Shown here: piece by piece, positions 7,911-16,356 of the stretch
How positions within the stretch are numbered: the first letter of the stretch is position 1
Layout: each line of letters starts with the position of its first letter
Source of the DNA: Halorubrum aethiopicum
GTDB lineage: Archaea; Halobacteriota; Halobacteria; Halobacteriales; Haloferacaceae
DNA length: 64,000 bases
Direction of reading: 5' to 3'
Assembly (NCBI RefSeq): GCF_001542905.1
Contig: NZ_LOAJ01000001.1
Location: 2,542,001 to 2,606,000, forward strand
The notes under the pieces: model-generated
Told to the model about the DNA's origin: nothing
What the model saw: only the letters and a program-made list of their open reading frames with translations
Database searches by the model: none
Translations under genes and position numbers: made by a program

Positions 7911-7915
7911 TCCCG

Positions 7916-8830
7916 ATGGGCTTGCTTCAGGAAGCCATCTTCGGGATCGTCACCGGGTCGTACATCGCGATCGCCGCGATCGGATTCACGCTCATCTACG
8001 GGATCGTGAACATGATCAACTTCGCGTACGGGGAGTACCTCACCCTCGGCGCGTTCGTCGGCTTCCTCGCCGCGAGCGCGATCCCCCTCCCGTTGCCGGT
8101 CGCGGTCGTCGTCGCGATGATCGGCGGCGGGGTCATCAGCATCGTGCTCGCCCGCGGCTTCTTCACTCCCATCAACCACACGGGCCCGGTGCCGATGCTG
8201 CTGACGTCGATCGGGCTCGGGATCGCCATCCGCAACGCGATCCGCCTCTTCGGCGGTCGGAGCGCCCGCTACATCGAGACCGAGACGACGACGTTCCGGT
8301 TCGACGCGGTTCCCGACGTGCCGATCGGCTCCGTGGACCTGCTCGGCGGCTTCTTCGTCACCTCCGAACACCTGGTCGTGGTCGGCTCCGCCGTCGCGGT
8401 CTTCCTCGCCATCCACGCGCTGTTGACGCGGACCGACGTGGGGATCGCGATGCGGGCGATGGGCGACGACGAGAGCCTGGCGCGCGTCCGCGGCATCGAC
8501 ACCCAGCTGATCCGCGACAGCGTCTGGGTGCTGGCGGGCGTCCTCGCCGGGCTCGCGGGCGTGCTCATGGCGATCCAGACGAACGTCAGCTCCACCACGG
8601 GCTTCAGCCACATCCTCCAGATACTCTCTGCCGCCATCCTCGGGGGAGCCGGCAGCCCGTACGGGGCGATCATCGGCGCGTACGTCATCGGGCTCGCGCT
8701 CGCGCTCTCGACGGCGTTCCTGCCGTCGTCGATGACCGGCCTCTCCTCGGCGGTCGCGTTCGCGATCCTGATCGTCGTGCTGCTCGTCAAGCCGAGCGGG
8801 ATCGCCGGAACGGAGGTGCGTGAGGCGTGA
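7916..8830 (+). CDS. livH: Branched-chain amino acid-type ABC permease LivH (transporter 1)
   Basis: A 304-residue integral membrane protein with about eight hydrophobic helices. The LivH signatures are the N-terminal GFTLIYGIVNMINFAYGEYLTLGAF (about 23-47) and the cytoplasmic coupling loop MRAMGDDESLARVRGID (about 179-195), which touches the ATPases. It starts 6 bp after the binding-protein stop and overlaps the next permease by 4 nt. It forms one half of the membrane pore of a HAAT-family importer. Confidence 0.9.
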   Translation: MGLLQEAIFGIVTGSYIAIAAIGFTLIYGIVNMINFAYGEYLTLGAFVGFLAASAIPLPLPVAVVVAMIGGGVISIVLARGFFTPINHTGPVPMLLTSIGLGIAIRNAIRLFGGRSARYIETETTTFRFDAVPDVPIGSVDLLGGFFVTSEHLVVVGSAVAVFLAIHALLTRTDVGIAMRAMGDDESLARVRGIDTQLIRDSVWVLAGVLAGLAGVLMAIQTNVSSTTGFSHILQILSAAILGGAGSPYGAIIGAYVIGLALALSTAFLPSSMTGLSSAVAFAILIVVLLVKPSGIAGTEVREA

Positions 8831-9870
8831 GCGCCCTCGACCGCCTCCCGTCCGGACGCGGCGACCGCGCCCTGATCGCCGGGGTGGCCTGCCTGCTCGT
8901 CGGCGGCCTGTTCGCGTTGACGCCGCTTCAGGCGAACCTGCCGAGCGCGCTGTACGTCTTCGTCGAGGTCGGGATCACGTTCGTGATCTACGGCATGCTC
9001 GTGCTCGGGCTCGACCTCCAGTACGGCCACACCGGCCTGGTCAACTTCGGGCACGTGGTCTTCTTCGCGGTCGGCGCGTACGCGACCGCGATGCTGTCGG
9101 CGGCGGATCCGTTCGCCGGGATCGGGCTGGGGTATCCGTGGCCGCTCGGGCTCCTGGTGGGCGTGATCGCGGCCGCCCTTCTCGGCCTCGTCGTGAGCGC
9201 CACCTCGATCCGGCTCCGCGACGACTTCCTCGCGATCGTCACGCTCGCGACCGCGGAGATATTCCACTCGATCTTCGTCAACTTCGAGGGGGTCTTCGGC
9301 GGGAACGTCGGGATCCTCGGCGTCCCGCGGCCGATCGCCGGGCTCGTCGGCGACGCCGACACGCGGCTCATCGCGACGATCCTCGTGTTGGGCGGGCTCA
9401 CGCTGATCACGCTCGCGGCCGTCACCCGGCTCACCGACGCGCCGTACGGGCGCGTCCTCCGGGCGATCCGGGCCGACGAGTTGGTGACGCGCTCGGTGGG
9501 CAAGTCCACGATCGTCTACAAGACGCAGGCGTTCGTCTACGGCGCGGCGCTGGCCGGCCTCGCCGGCGGGCTGTTCGCGCTGTACAACGGCGCGGTCGCG
9601 CCCGGCTTCTTCACCATCCAGGTGACCGTGACGATCTGGATCGGAATGTTACTCGGCGGCGCGGCGAACCACCGCGCGGTGCTCGCCGGCCTGGCGATCA
9701 TCATGGGGCTGCGGCTCGTCTCCCGGTTCGGGCTGAGCGTGACGCCGGTTCCCGGCGACGTGTTCGCTGCCCTCCGGCTCGTCGTCGTCGGCCTGATACT
9801 GATCGCGGTGATCCGGTTCCGCCCCGCGGGGATCTGGGGCGACCCGCAGGAGCTGGGGGTGGACCAATGA
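8827..9870 (+). CDS. livM: Branched-chain amino acid-type ABC permease LivM (transporter 1)
   Basis: A 347-residue membrane protein starting at a GTG overlapping the livH stop. LivM landmarks are LQYGHTGLVNFGHVVFFAVGAY (about 61-82), LRLRDDF-type SIRLRDDFLAIVTLATAEIF (about 128-148) and the coupling loop YGRVLRAIRADELVTRSVGK (about 206-225). It pairs with LivH to make the translocation channel. The stop overlaps the ATPase start (ATGA). Confidence 0.9.
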   Translation: MSALDRLPSGRGDRALIAGVACLLVGGLFALTPLQANLPSALYVFVEVGITFVIYGMLVLGLDLQYGHTGLVNFGHVVFFAVGAYATAMLSAADPFAGIGLGYPWPLGLLVGVIAAALLGLVVSATSIRLRDDFLAIVTLATAEIFHSIFVNFEGVFGGNVGILGVPRPIAGLVGDADTRLIATILVLGGLTLITLAAVTRLTDAPYGRVLRAIRADELVTRSVGKSTIVYKTQAFVYGAALAGLAGGLFALYNGAVAPGFFTIQVTVTIWIGMLLGGAANHRAVLAGLAIIMGLRLVSRFGLSVTPVPGDVFAALRLVVVGLILIAVIRFRPAGIWGDPQELGVDQ

Positions 9871-10631
9871 GTCTCCTCTCCGCGGAGGGACTCGTCAAGG
9901 ACTTCGGCGGCCTGCGCGCGATAGACGGCCTGTCCGTCTCGATCGACGAGGGGGAACTCGTCGGCGTGATGGGGCCGAACGGCGCGGGGAAGTCGACGTT
10001 CTTCAACTGCGTCAGCGGCGTCATCCCCCCGGACGACGGGACCGTCACCCTCGACGGGACCGACGTGACGGGCGACCCGCCCGAGTCGCTGGCACACCGC
10101 GGGCTGGTGCGGACCTTCCAGAACACCCGCGAGCTGGAGACGATGACCGTCCGCGACAACGTCCGGCTCGCCGCGCCCGACCAGCCGGGCGAGCGGACCC
10201 TTCCCGCGCTGATCCGGAGCGGATCGATGCGTGAACACGAGGAGTCGGTCCGCGAGCGGGCCGACGAGCTGATCGAGACGTTCGAGCTCGACCACCTCGC
10301 CGACGAGTACAGCAGCAACCTCTCGGGCGGCCAGCGGAAGCTGCTCGAGCTCGCGCGGACGCTGATGCTCGACCCCGAGGTGTTGCTCCTCGACGAGCCG
10401 TTCGCGGGCGTCAACCCGACGCTGACCCGCGACATCGCGGACCGAATCCGGGACCTCAACGCGGAGGGCATGACGGTCGTGATCATCGAACACGAACTCG
10501 AGACGCTGACCGAACTCGTCGATCGGCTGATCGTCCTCCGGCAGGGACGGCTGCTCGTCGAGGGCGAGCCGGAGGCGGTGCTCGAGGACGAGCGCGTCAT
10601 CGAGGCGTACCTCGGGGGTGACGCCGAATGA
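9867..10631 (+). CDS. livG: ABC transporter ATP-binding protein LivG (transporter 1)
   Basis: A 254-residue ATPase. Walker A GPNGAGKST is at about 35-43, the ABC signature LSGGQRK at about 152-158, Walker B VLLLDEPFAG at about 170-179 and the H-loop IIEHELE at about 207-213. The GLVRTFQNTRELETMTV segment after Walker A is typical of LivG rather than LivF. It overlaps both neighbours by 4 nt, so the operon is translationally coupled. Confidence 0.92.
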   Translation: MSLLSAEGLVKDFGGLRAIDGLSVSIDEGELVGVMGPNGAGKSTFFNCVSGVIPPDDGTVTLDGTDVTGDPPESLAHRGLVRTFQNTRELETMTVRDNVRLAAPDQPGERTLPALIRSGSMREHEESVRERADELIETFELDHLADEYSSNLSGGQRKLLELARTLMLDPEVLLLDEPFAGVNPTLTRDIADRIRDLNAEGMTVVIIEHELETLTELVDRLIVLRQGRLLVEGEPEAVLEDERVIEAYLGGDAE

Positions 10632-11332
10632 GCCTGCTCGAGGTGATCGACCTCGACGCGGGCTACGGCGACCTCCGGGTGCTCTCCGGGGTCGACATCC
10701 GCGTCGACGACGGGGAGTACGTCACGATCGTCGGCCCCAACGGCGCGGGGAAGTCGACGGTGATGAAGGCGATCGTCGGGCTCGCGACGTGTCAGGGCGG
10801 ATCGATCGAGTACCGCGGGACGGACATCGCCGGGATGGATCCCGAGGAGGTCGTTCGCGAGCGGATCGGCTACGTCCCCCAGTCGGACAACGTCTTCCCG
10901 ACGCTGACCGTCGAGGAGAACCTCCGGCTCGGCGCGTACGTGCTCGACGAGGTACCCGAGGACCGGAAGCGGGACGTCTACGACCGGTTCCCGGCGCTCG
11001 CCGACCGGACGGACGAGAACGCCGGCTCGCTGTCGGGCGGCCAACAGCAGATGCTCGCGATGGGGTGTGCGTTGATGCTCGATCCCGACGTGCTGCTCTT
11101 GGACGAGCCGAGCGCTGGCCTCGCGCCCGACCTCGTCGACGACATGTTCGACCGGGTCGACGAGATCAACGACGCCGGCACCACGGTCCTGATGGTCGAG
11201 CAGAACGCCAAGGAGGCGCTTCGACGCTGTGACCGCGGCTACGTGCTCGCCAACGGCGAGAACCGCTACGAGGACGACGGCGACGCCCTCCTCGGCGACG
11301 AGGAGGTTCGCCGGGAGTTCCTCGGCGGGTAA
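10628..11332 (+). CDS. livF: ABC transporter ATP-binding protein LivF (transporter 1)
   Basis: A 234-residue ATPase. Walker A GPNGAGKST is at about 36-44, the signature LSGGQQQML at about 136-144, Walker B VLLLDEPSAGLAPDLV at about 156-171 and the H-loop MVEQNAKEAL at about 195-204. GYVPQSDNVFPTLTVEENL is the LivF-type Q-loop region. It closes the five-gene transporter operon. It is very similar to the LivF of the second transporter (18769-19473), including near-identical C-terminal coding DNA, indicating operon duplication. Confidence 0.92.
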   Translation: MSLLEVIDLDAGYGDLRVLSGVDIRVDDGEYVTIVGPNGAGKSTVMKAIVGLATCQGGSIEYRGTDIAGMDPEEVVRERIGYVPQSDNVFPTLTVEENLRLGAYVLDEVPEDRKRDVYDRFPALADRTDENAGSLSGGQQQMLAMGCALMLDPDVLLLDEPSAGLAPDLVDDMFDRVDEINDAGTTVLMVEQNAKEALRRCDRGYVLANGENRYEDDGDALLGDEEVRREFLGG

Positions 11333-11392
11333 CGTCGGTAACGACGATAACGGCGGTACCGGCGGCGATACGGCTCGTGCGACGCGCCGTTT

Positions 11393-12229
11393 CTATTCTT
11401 TCACCGCGACGAACCCGAGATAGCGACGGCCCACCGGGTGTGTCACCGGAGCCCACTCGACCGGCCGATCCCCGACGGACCCCGACTCGAGGTCCGAGAA
11501 CCCGGAACCGTCGCCCTCGTATCCGAGGAGGTACGCGACGGGTCGCGGACCGAACTCGTCGAGTCGGTCGGCGAGCCACCCCTCGCCGCGCGGCTCCGCC
11601 AACGCGACTGGGAGGTCGGAGTACGTCGCGACGTCGGCCTCGAGGTCGGGGCTCTCCCCGAGTTCCGGGTCGCCGGCGTCGAACGCCGTCTCGAACCTCC
11701 CGACCGCGGCGTCGAGGTCGGGAACGCCCAACACGACCGTGTCGACGCCGACGACCGGCGACGAGTCCAGGTCGCCGGTCGGCCGGACCCGGCGCTCCCG
11801 CGGGGTCCGGTCACTGATGAGGAACGGGAGCGTCGCGCCCGGATCGCCGTCTCCCAGATAGGTGAGGTCCCACTCGACGAGCGCCCCGTCCTCGCGGGTC
11901 CGCTGGTACGCCGAGGGGCCCTCGACGCGGACGCCGCGGTCGCGGAGGTCGGCGCTCGCGGCGTCGATGTCCTCGACGTCGACCGCCCACGCGCAGGGCC
12001 CGCCGTTCCCGTGGATGGGACCGTCCCACCACGGCGAGTCGGCGTCGGGCTCCAGCGTCGAGATGAGTTCGAGGTAGCTCCCGTCGCGGAACCCGACGAT
12101 CGCCATGTGGGTGACGCCGTTGGAGTGGCGACCCCCGTACTCGACCGGGAAGCCGGCCTCGGCGAACGCGTCGACGAGCCGGTCCAGATCCCGTCCCGCG
12201 ACCGTGACGTGATCGATGCGGAGGTCCAT
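11393..12229 (-). CDS. VOC-superfamily (glyoxalase-like) protein
   Basis: A 278-residue protein starting MDLRIDHVTVAGRDLDRLVDAFAEAGF, the classic first strand-helix of a vicinal-oxygen-chelate module. HMAIVGFRDGSYLELIS (about 46-62) supplies the usual His and Glu positions. A second module starts around residue 141 (GVDTVVLGVPDLDAAVGRFE). The layout fits the glyoxalase-like domain family (PF13468 type). No reaction can be assigned. It lies on the strand opposite transporter 1 and upstream of a cupin/rhodanese pair on the same strand. Confidence 0.75.
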   Translation of the reverse strand: MDLRIDHVTVAGRDLDRLVDAFAEAGFPVEYGGRHSNGVTHMAIVGFRDGSYLELISTLEPDADSPWWDGPIHGNGGPCAWAVDVEDIDAASADLRDRGVRVEGPSAYQRTREDGALVEWDLTYLGDGDPGATLPFLISDRTPRERRVRPTGDLDSSPVVGVDTVVLGVPDLDAAVGRFETAFDAGDPELGESPDLEADVATYSDLPVALAEPRGEGWLADRLDEFGPRPVAYLLGYEGDGSGFSDLESGSVGDRPVEWAPVTHPVGRRYLGFVAVKE

Positions 12230-12317
12230 ACCGGGAGGCCGGAAGCGACCGGCAAATACGTTCCGGCGACCGCGTCGATCGCGGGGGTCCAGAAACGGGT
12301 CCAAAGACGGGTTCCGA

Positions 12318-12728
12318 TCAGAACGGCGCGTCCGGACCCTCCTCCGGGCCGCCTTCGCGCCCGCCGTCCCCGGCGTCCGCGCCGTTCCTGCCGTCCTCGG
12401 CGGACGAGGTCTCCAGCTCGTGGCCGCCCTCCTGCCACGCCTCGACCCCGCCGCGGAGGCTCTCGACGCGGGCGTCGGCGGTCCCCTCGTAGCTGCCGAT
12501 CAGCTGGGCGGCCTGCCTGCTCGCGATCCCGTGGGGACAGACCGTCACGATCCGCTCTGCGCCCTCCAGTTCGGCGACGCGGGTCGTGAGCTCCGGGAAC
12601 GGGATCGACTCGCTGTCGGGGAGGTGACCCCGGTCGAACGCCCGCTCGTCGCGGATGTCGACGATCCGCACGTCCTCGCCGTCCTCCAGCAGCGCGGCAA
12701 GCGCCGCCGGGTCGATCTCGCCGTCCAT
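12318..12728 (-). CDS. Rhodanese-domain protein
   Basis: A 136-residue single rhodanese domain with DIRDERAFDRGHLPDSESIPF (about 23-43) and the active-site loop VCPHGIAS (about 63-70), whose cysteine would carry a persulfide. The last 35 residues are a disordered Asp/Gly/Glu tail. ATG 12728 overlaps the TGA of the cupin gene (TGATG), so the two are translationally coupled. Role is probably sulfur transfer or thiosulfate handling. Confidence 0.8.
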   Translation of the reverse strand: MDGEIDPAALAALLEDGEDVRIVDIRDERAFDRGHLPDSESIPFPELTTRVAELEGAERIVTVCPHGIASRQAAQLIGSYEGTADARVESLRGGVEAWQEGGHELETSSAEDGRNGADAGDGGREGGPEEGPDAPF

Positions 12729-13054
12729 CACGGGAGCGGGCAGAGGCTCGCCGTGAGCACGGCGCGCGCGTCGGTCTCGTTTCGGGCCCCGTGGACGTCC
12801 CCGCGGGCGTTGTGGACGACCGCCGGCGCGGCGAGGCGTTCGGACTCGCCGTCCCGGATCACGGTCGGCTCCCCCTCGAGGACGTGGAAGACGTTCGTCG
12901 CGTCCGCGTGCTCGTGCGCGTCGACCTCGCCGCCGGGCGCGAGGACGAACGCCTTCACGAGCACGTCGTCGGTGACGACGAGTTCGGCGGTGGCGACCTC
13001 GCCGTCCGCCGGGTCGAGGTCGCCGACCGCGTCGGCGTATCGGTCGAGCGTCAT
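12728..13054 (-). CDS. Small cupin-domain protein
   Basis: A 108-residue single cupin. PGGEVDAHEHADATNVFHVLEGEPTV (about 45-70) is the first cupin motif (G-x5-H-x-H-x3,4-E-x6-G) with His metal ligands. The second motif is APAVVHNARGDVHG (about 80-93). It is coupled to the rhodanese gene downstream. Such proteins may be dioxygenases or ligand sensors; nothing here decides. Confidence 0.75.
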   Translation of the reverse strand: MTLDRYADAVGDLDPADGEVATAELVVTDDVLVKAFVLAPGGEVDAHEHADATNVFHVLEGEPTVIRDGESERLAAPAVVHNARGDVHGARNETDARAVLTASLCPLP

Positions 13055-13101
13055 ACCCGAGGGGTCGGGCCGCGGGGGTTAAAACGCGTCGGCGGGGGCA
13101 G

Positions 13102-14067
13102 TCACTCGCGCGCGCCCGGCGGCAGCGGGTCGGCGTGGTCCGCGACCGCCTCCGCGACCCGGTGGGGGTCCTCGTGGATCACCCAGTGGGTCGCGTCGTC
13201 GATCGTGAGGAGCCGTCCGTCGGCGCAGTGCTCGAGGCTCTCGCCGGCCAGCCGCTTCTCGAGGAACGGGTCGTTCGCGCCCCAGATCACGAGCGTCGGG
13301 ACCTCGACGCGCGGCGCGTCCGGCTCGGGCCGCTCGCGGACGATGGCCCGGTACCAGTTCACCATCGCCTCGAACGCGCCGTCGCGGTCCCACGCGCGCC
13401 GGTACCGGCGGAAGTCGTCCTCGCCGAACGTCCCCGGATCGCTCGTTTCGCGCATGGCCCGCACGCCGATCCGCCAGTTCCCGGCGCGCGCGACCGCCTC
13501 CGGCAGCCGGGGGAGCTGGAAGGCAAGCACGTACCAGCTCTTGCGGCGCTGCCGCCAGGAGGTCCGGAGCGCTCGCTCGAAGACGGTCGGGTGCGGGACG
13601 TTGACGGCGACCAGTTCGGAGAGCCGGTCGGCGTGGTGGATCGCGAGCCACCAGCCGACGGCGGCCCCCCAGTCGTGGCCGGCGATCGCCGCCGTCTCCC
13701 GCCCGTACGCGTCGATCAGTCCGACGACGTCGCGGGCGAGCTCGCCGATCCGGTAGTCCGCGACGCCCGGCGGCTTCTCCGAGAGGTTGTAGCCGCGCTG
13801 GTCGGGCACGACGACGCGGTAGCCGTCGTTCGCGAGCGGGGCGATCGTCTCGTGCCAGCCGTACCAGAACTCCGGGAAGCCGTGGAGGAGGACGAGGAGC
13901 TTCCCGTCCTCGGGGCCCGCCTCGACGACGTGGAGGCGGACGCCGTTCGTCTCGACGAACCGGGAGGTCCCCGGCACGCCCTCCGGGATCTCGTCGGCGG
14001 GAACCTCGTCGACCGGAACCTTCCTGGGGCCTGCCTCCGCCGCGTCGGTTACGCTGCCGTCGGCCAT
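13102..14067 (-). CDS. Alpha/beta hydrolase, epoxide-hydrolase/haloalkane-dehalogenase-like
   Basis: A 321-residue alpha/beta-hydrolase. The oxyanion-hole stretch is LLHGFPEFWYGWHE (about 57-70), and the nucleophile elbow GHDWGAAVGWWLA (about 128-140) has Asp as nucleophile, as in epoxide hydrolases and haloalkane dehalogenases. A helical cap follows, then WGANDPF and the catalytic His in DDATHWVIHEDP (about 292-303). HGFPE plus GHDWG favours epoxide hydrolase. Single gene with its own start; the next gene on this strand lies 85 bp upstream. Confidence 0.82.
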   Translation of the reverse strand: MADGSVTDAAEAGPRKVPVDEVPADEIPEGVPGTSRFVETNGVRLHVVEAGPEDGKLLVLLHGFPEFWYGWHETIAPLANDGYRVVVPDQRGYNLSEKPPGVADYRIGELARDVVGLIDAYGRETAAIAGHDWGAAVGWWLAIHHADRLSELVAVNVPHPTVFERALRTSWRQRRKSWYVLAFQLPRLPEAVARAGNWRIGVRAMRETSDPGTFGEDDFRRYRRAWDRDGAFEAMVNWYRAIVRERPEPDAPRVEVPTLVIWGANDPFLEKRLAGESLEHCADGRLLTIDDATHWVIHEDPHRVAEAVADHADPLPPGARE

Positions 14068-14152
14068 ACCGGCCGATCGGTCCCGGCCGACTAATAGCTA
14101 CGTCCGGCGGGTCCGCCGTCGCCCGTCTCGGACCGCGCGGGTTCGAGGTCCG

Positions 14153-15034
14153 TCACTGGGACGCCGGGGCGAACCGCCCCTCCGCGTCGTTGAGACGCAT
14201 CCAGTACGTGACGAGCGCCGCGGCGTGTCCCTCCCCGTCGCCGACCCGACGCGCGGTCGCCTTGTACGCCTCGTGGACCGCGGCGGTCAACGGGGCCGCG
14301 GTGTCGCGCTCGCCCGCGAATTCCAGGGCGTAGCCGAGGTCCTTGTTCCAGATCGCCAGCGTCCCCAATCCCTCCATCGCCTGGCCGAACTCCCCCGTGA
14401 AGTACCCCTCGTACATCTCGAACTCGAGGAAGTCGACGAAGATCGTCGGGTCCACGCCGTTGTCTCGGACGAACTCGACGGCCTCGGCGTCGACCGCGCG
14501 GCGGCCGGCGTAGCGCATCTGGAGGCCGAGCTTGAACACCGTCGCGTCGGGGACCGGGCCGACCCGGACGTGGCCGTCCGCGATCGCGTCCAGGAGGTCT
14601 CCGGCCCGCTCGTAGCTCGCCTCGGACCCGCCGGCCATGACGTGGTATCCCTCTCGCGGCGACCCGCCGGTGATCGTCGCCTCGAGGAAGTCGGCACCCG
14701 CCTCGGCGCACAGCTCCTCGCAGGCGACGGACGTGGCCGGGCGGGTCGTCGACACGTCGACGAGGAGCTGCCCCCGGTCCAGCTCCGCGAGCAACCCGTC
14801 CGACCCCTCCATCGTCGCCTCCACCTCGGGCGAGCCGGGCAGCGTCAGGATCACCGCGTCGGCCTCCCGAGCCACCTCCGCCGGGCTTCCCGCGGCTCTC
14901 GCGCCGCGGTCGATCGCGTGCGCCACCTGGTCGTCGTCGACGTCGAACACGGTCACGCGGTACCCCGCGTCGAGGAGGCGGTCGACGAGCAGTTTGCCGA
15001 TGTAGCCGACGCCGATGAGGCCGATAGCGGTCAT
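14153..15034 (-). CDS. 3-hydroxyisobutyrate dehydrogenase-like NAD(P) oxidoreductase
   Basis: A 293-residue beta-hydroxyacid dehydrogenase. GLIGVGYIGKLLVDRLLDAGY (about 4-24) is the Rossmann motif and ends in VFDVD, implying NAD preference. VDVSTTRPATSV (about 92-103) and the substrate loop TITGGSPREGYHVMAGG (about 117-133) follow, and the catalytic Lys lies in FKLGLQMRYAG (about 166-176). ATG 15034 is chosen because the Rossmann strand begins directly after it; an upstream ATG at 15061 would add nine residues. A role in valine or small hydroxyacid breakdown is plausible next to Liv-type transporters. Confidence 0.82.
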   Translation of the reverse strand: MTAIGLIGVGYIGKLLVDRLLDAGYRVTVFDVDDDQVAHAIDRGARAAGSPAEVAREADAVILTLPGSPEVEATMEGSDGLLAELDRGQLLVDVSTTRPATSVACEELCAEAGADFLEATITGGSPREGYHVMAGGSEASYERAGDLLDAIADGHVRVGPVPDATVFKLGLQMRYAGRRAVDAEAVEFVRDNGVDPTIFVDFLEFEMYEGYFTGEFGQAMEGLGTLAIWNKDLGYALEFAGERDTAAPLTAAVHEAYKATARRVGDGEGHAAALVTYWMRLNDAEGRFAPASQ

Positions 15035-15200
15035 CGTCGGGGAGTCGTCGGCGACGCACATAAGTCGTGTCCGGCGGCGAGAGTCCTCCACCGAGCGGAC
15101 GGGGTCGTCCGGGCGTCGCGCGCCGGACCGAGCGGGAAACGCCGGGACGGAGAGGTGACCGACCCCGCCCTCGCGGAACCGCGCGAGAGGTAGAAAGCGT

Positions 15201-15243
15201 CTTATACGTTGATTTCACAGGGTATCCTGAGGAGTGTTATCAC
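15201..15243 (+). promoter_or_regulatory. Promoter of the second Liv-type operon
   Basis: CTTATACG at 15201-15208 is a good TATA element. Initiation about 25 nt later would leave a short leader holding TGAGGAG before the GTG at 15244. Confidence 0.55.
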
Positions 15244-16356
15244 GTGAGTCTCTCTGAAACGTACGGCCGGTACCGCCGGACCCTCAGCGAGGAACCCCTC
15301 GCGATCGGGGTCGTTCTCGTGGCCCTCTGGATGGTTTGGACCCTCGCCAGCGGGCTGTTGACGGGGGGGATCCGGATCAGCGGCCTCGCCGCCCTCGTCT
15401 GGGACGGGCTGCTCCGGGGGCTGATAATCGGCCTGGCGGGTATCGGACTGTCGATGACGTACAGCATTCTCAACTTCGCGAACTTCGCGCACGGCGACTA
15501 CCTCACGAGCGGCGCGTTCGCCGGGATGGCCACCAGCTACCTCGTCGCGGGGATCGGCGAGAACAGCGTCGGCGCGCTGCTGCTCGTCGGTGCCGGCGGA
15601 TCGGTGTTCGGCGGCGCGCTCGGGATCGGCGTCACCACGTCGCCGATCGCGGTCGTTCTCGGGGCGCTCGTCGCGGGCGTCGCCACCGTCGCGCTGGCGC
15701 TTTCCATCGACCGGTTCGTGTACAAACCGATCCGCGACGAGAGCGGGATCGCCCTGCTCATCACGAGCATCGGCGTCGCGTTCGCGCTCCGGTACCTCAT
15801 CCAGTTCGTCTTCGGGGCCGGCGTGCGCGGGACGACCGCGGCCGGGTCGGTGCCCCGGCTGGACGTGCCGGCGTTCGACGGGACGTTCCGGGTCACCGCC
15901 CACGACGTCACCCTCATCCTCGTCGCGGCCGGACTGATGCTCGGCGTCCACCTGCTGTTACAGCGGACCAAACTGGGGAAGGCGATGCGCGCGATGTCCG
16001 ACAACGAGGACCTCGCGCGGATCACGGGGATCCCGACCGAGCGGGTCATCCGCACGACGTGGATCCTCGGCGGCGGGCTCACCGGCGTCGCGGGGTACAT
16101 GTTCGTCCTCTGGAAGGGGACGCTCGGCTTCAACGACGGCTGGCTCCTGTTGTTGTTGGTGTTCGCCGCGGTCATCCTCGGCGGCATCGGCTCGATCTAC
16201 GGGGCGATCGGGGGCGGGATCGTCATCGGACTGACCGCCTCGACGTCCGTGATCTGGATCCCCTCCGAGTTCGGGCGCGCCGCCGCGTTCATGGTGATGA
16301 TCGTGATCCTGTTGTTCAAACCTGAAGGCATCTTCAGCGGGAGGACCACGGCATGA
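15244..16356 (+). CDS. livH: Branched-chain amino acid-type ABC permease LivH (transporter 2)
   Basis: A 370-residue permease, longer than its counterpart in transporter 1 because of an extra N-terminal helix (about 20-40) and an insert after the LivH signature. GIGLSMTYSILNFANFAHGDYLTSGAF marks the family (about 74-100), and the coupling loop is MRAMSDNEDLARITGIPTE (about 248-266). GTG 15244 is favoured by the promoter at 15201. It overlaps livM by 4 nt and forms an operon livH-livM-livG-livF with the binding protein convergent downstream. Confidence 0.88.
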   Translation: MSLSETYGRYRRTLSEEPLAIGVVLVALWMVWTLASGLLTGGIRISGLAALVWDGLLRGLIIGLAGIGLSMTYSILNFANFAHGDYLTSGAFAGMATSYLVAGIGENSVGALLLVGAGGSVFGGALGIGVTTSPIAVVLGALVAGVATVALALSIDRFVYKPIRDESGIALLITSIGVAFALRYLIQFVFGAGVRGTTAAGSVPRLDVPAFDGTFRVTAHDVTLILVAAGLMLGVHLLLQRTKLGKAMRAMSDNEDLARITGIPTERVIRTTWILGGGLTGVAGYMFVLWKGTLGFNDGWLLLLLVFAAVILGGIGSIYGAIGGGIVIGLTASTSVIWIPSEFGRAAAFMVMIVILLFKPEGIFSGRTTA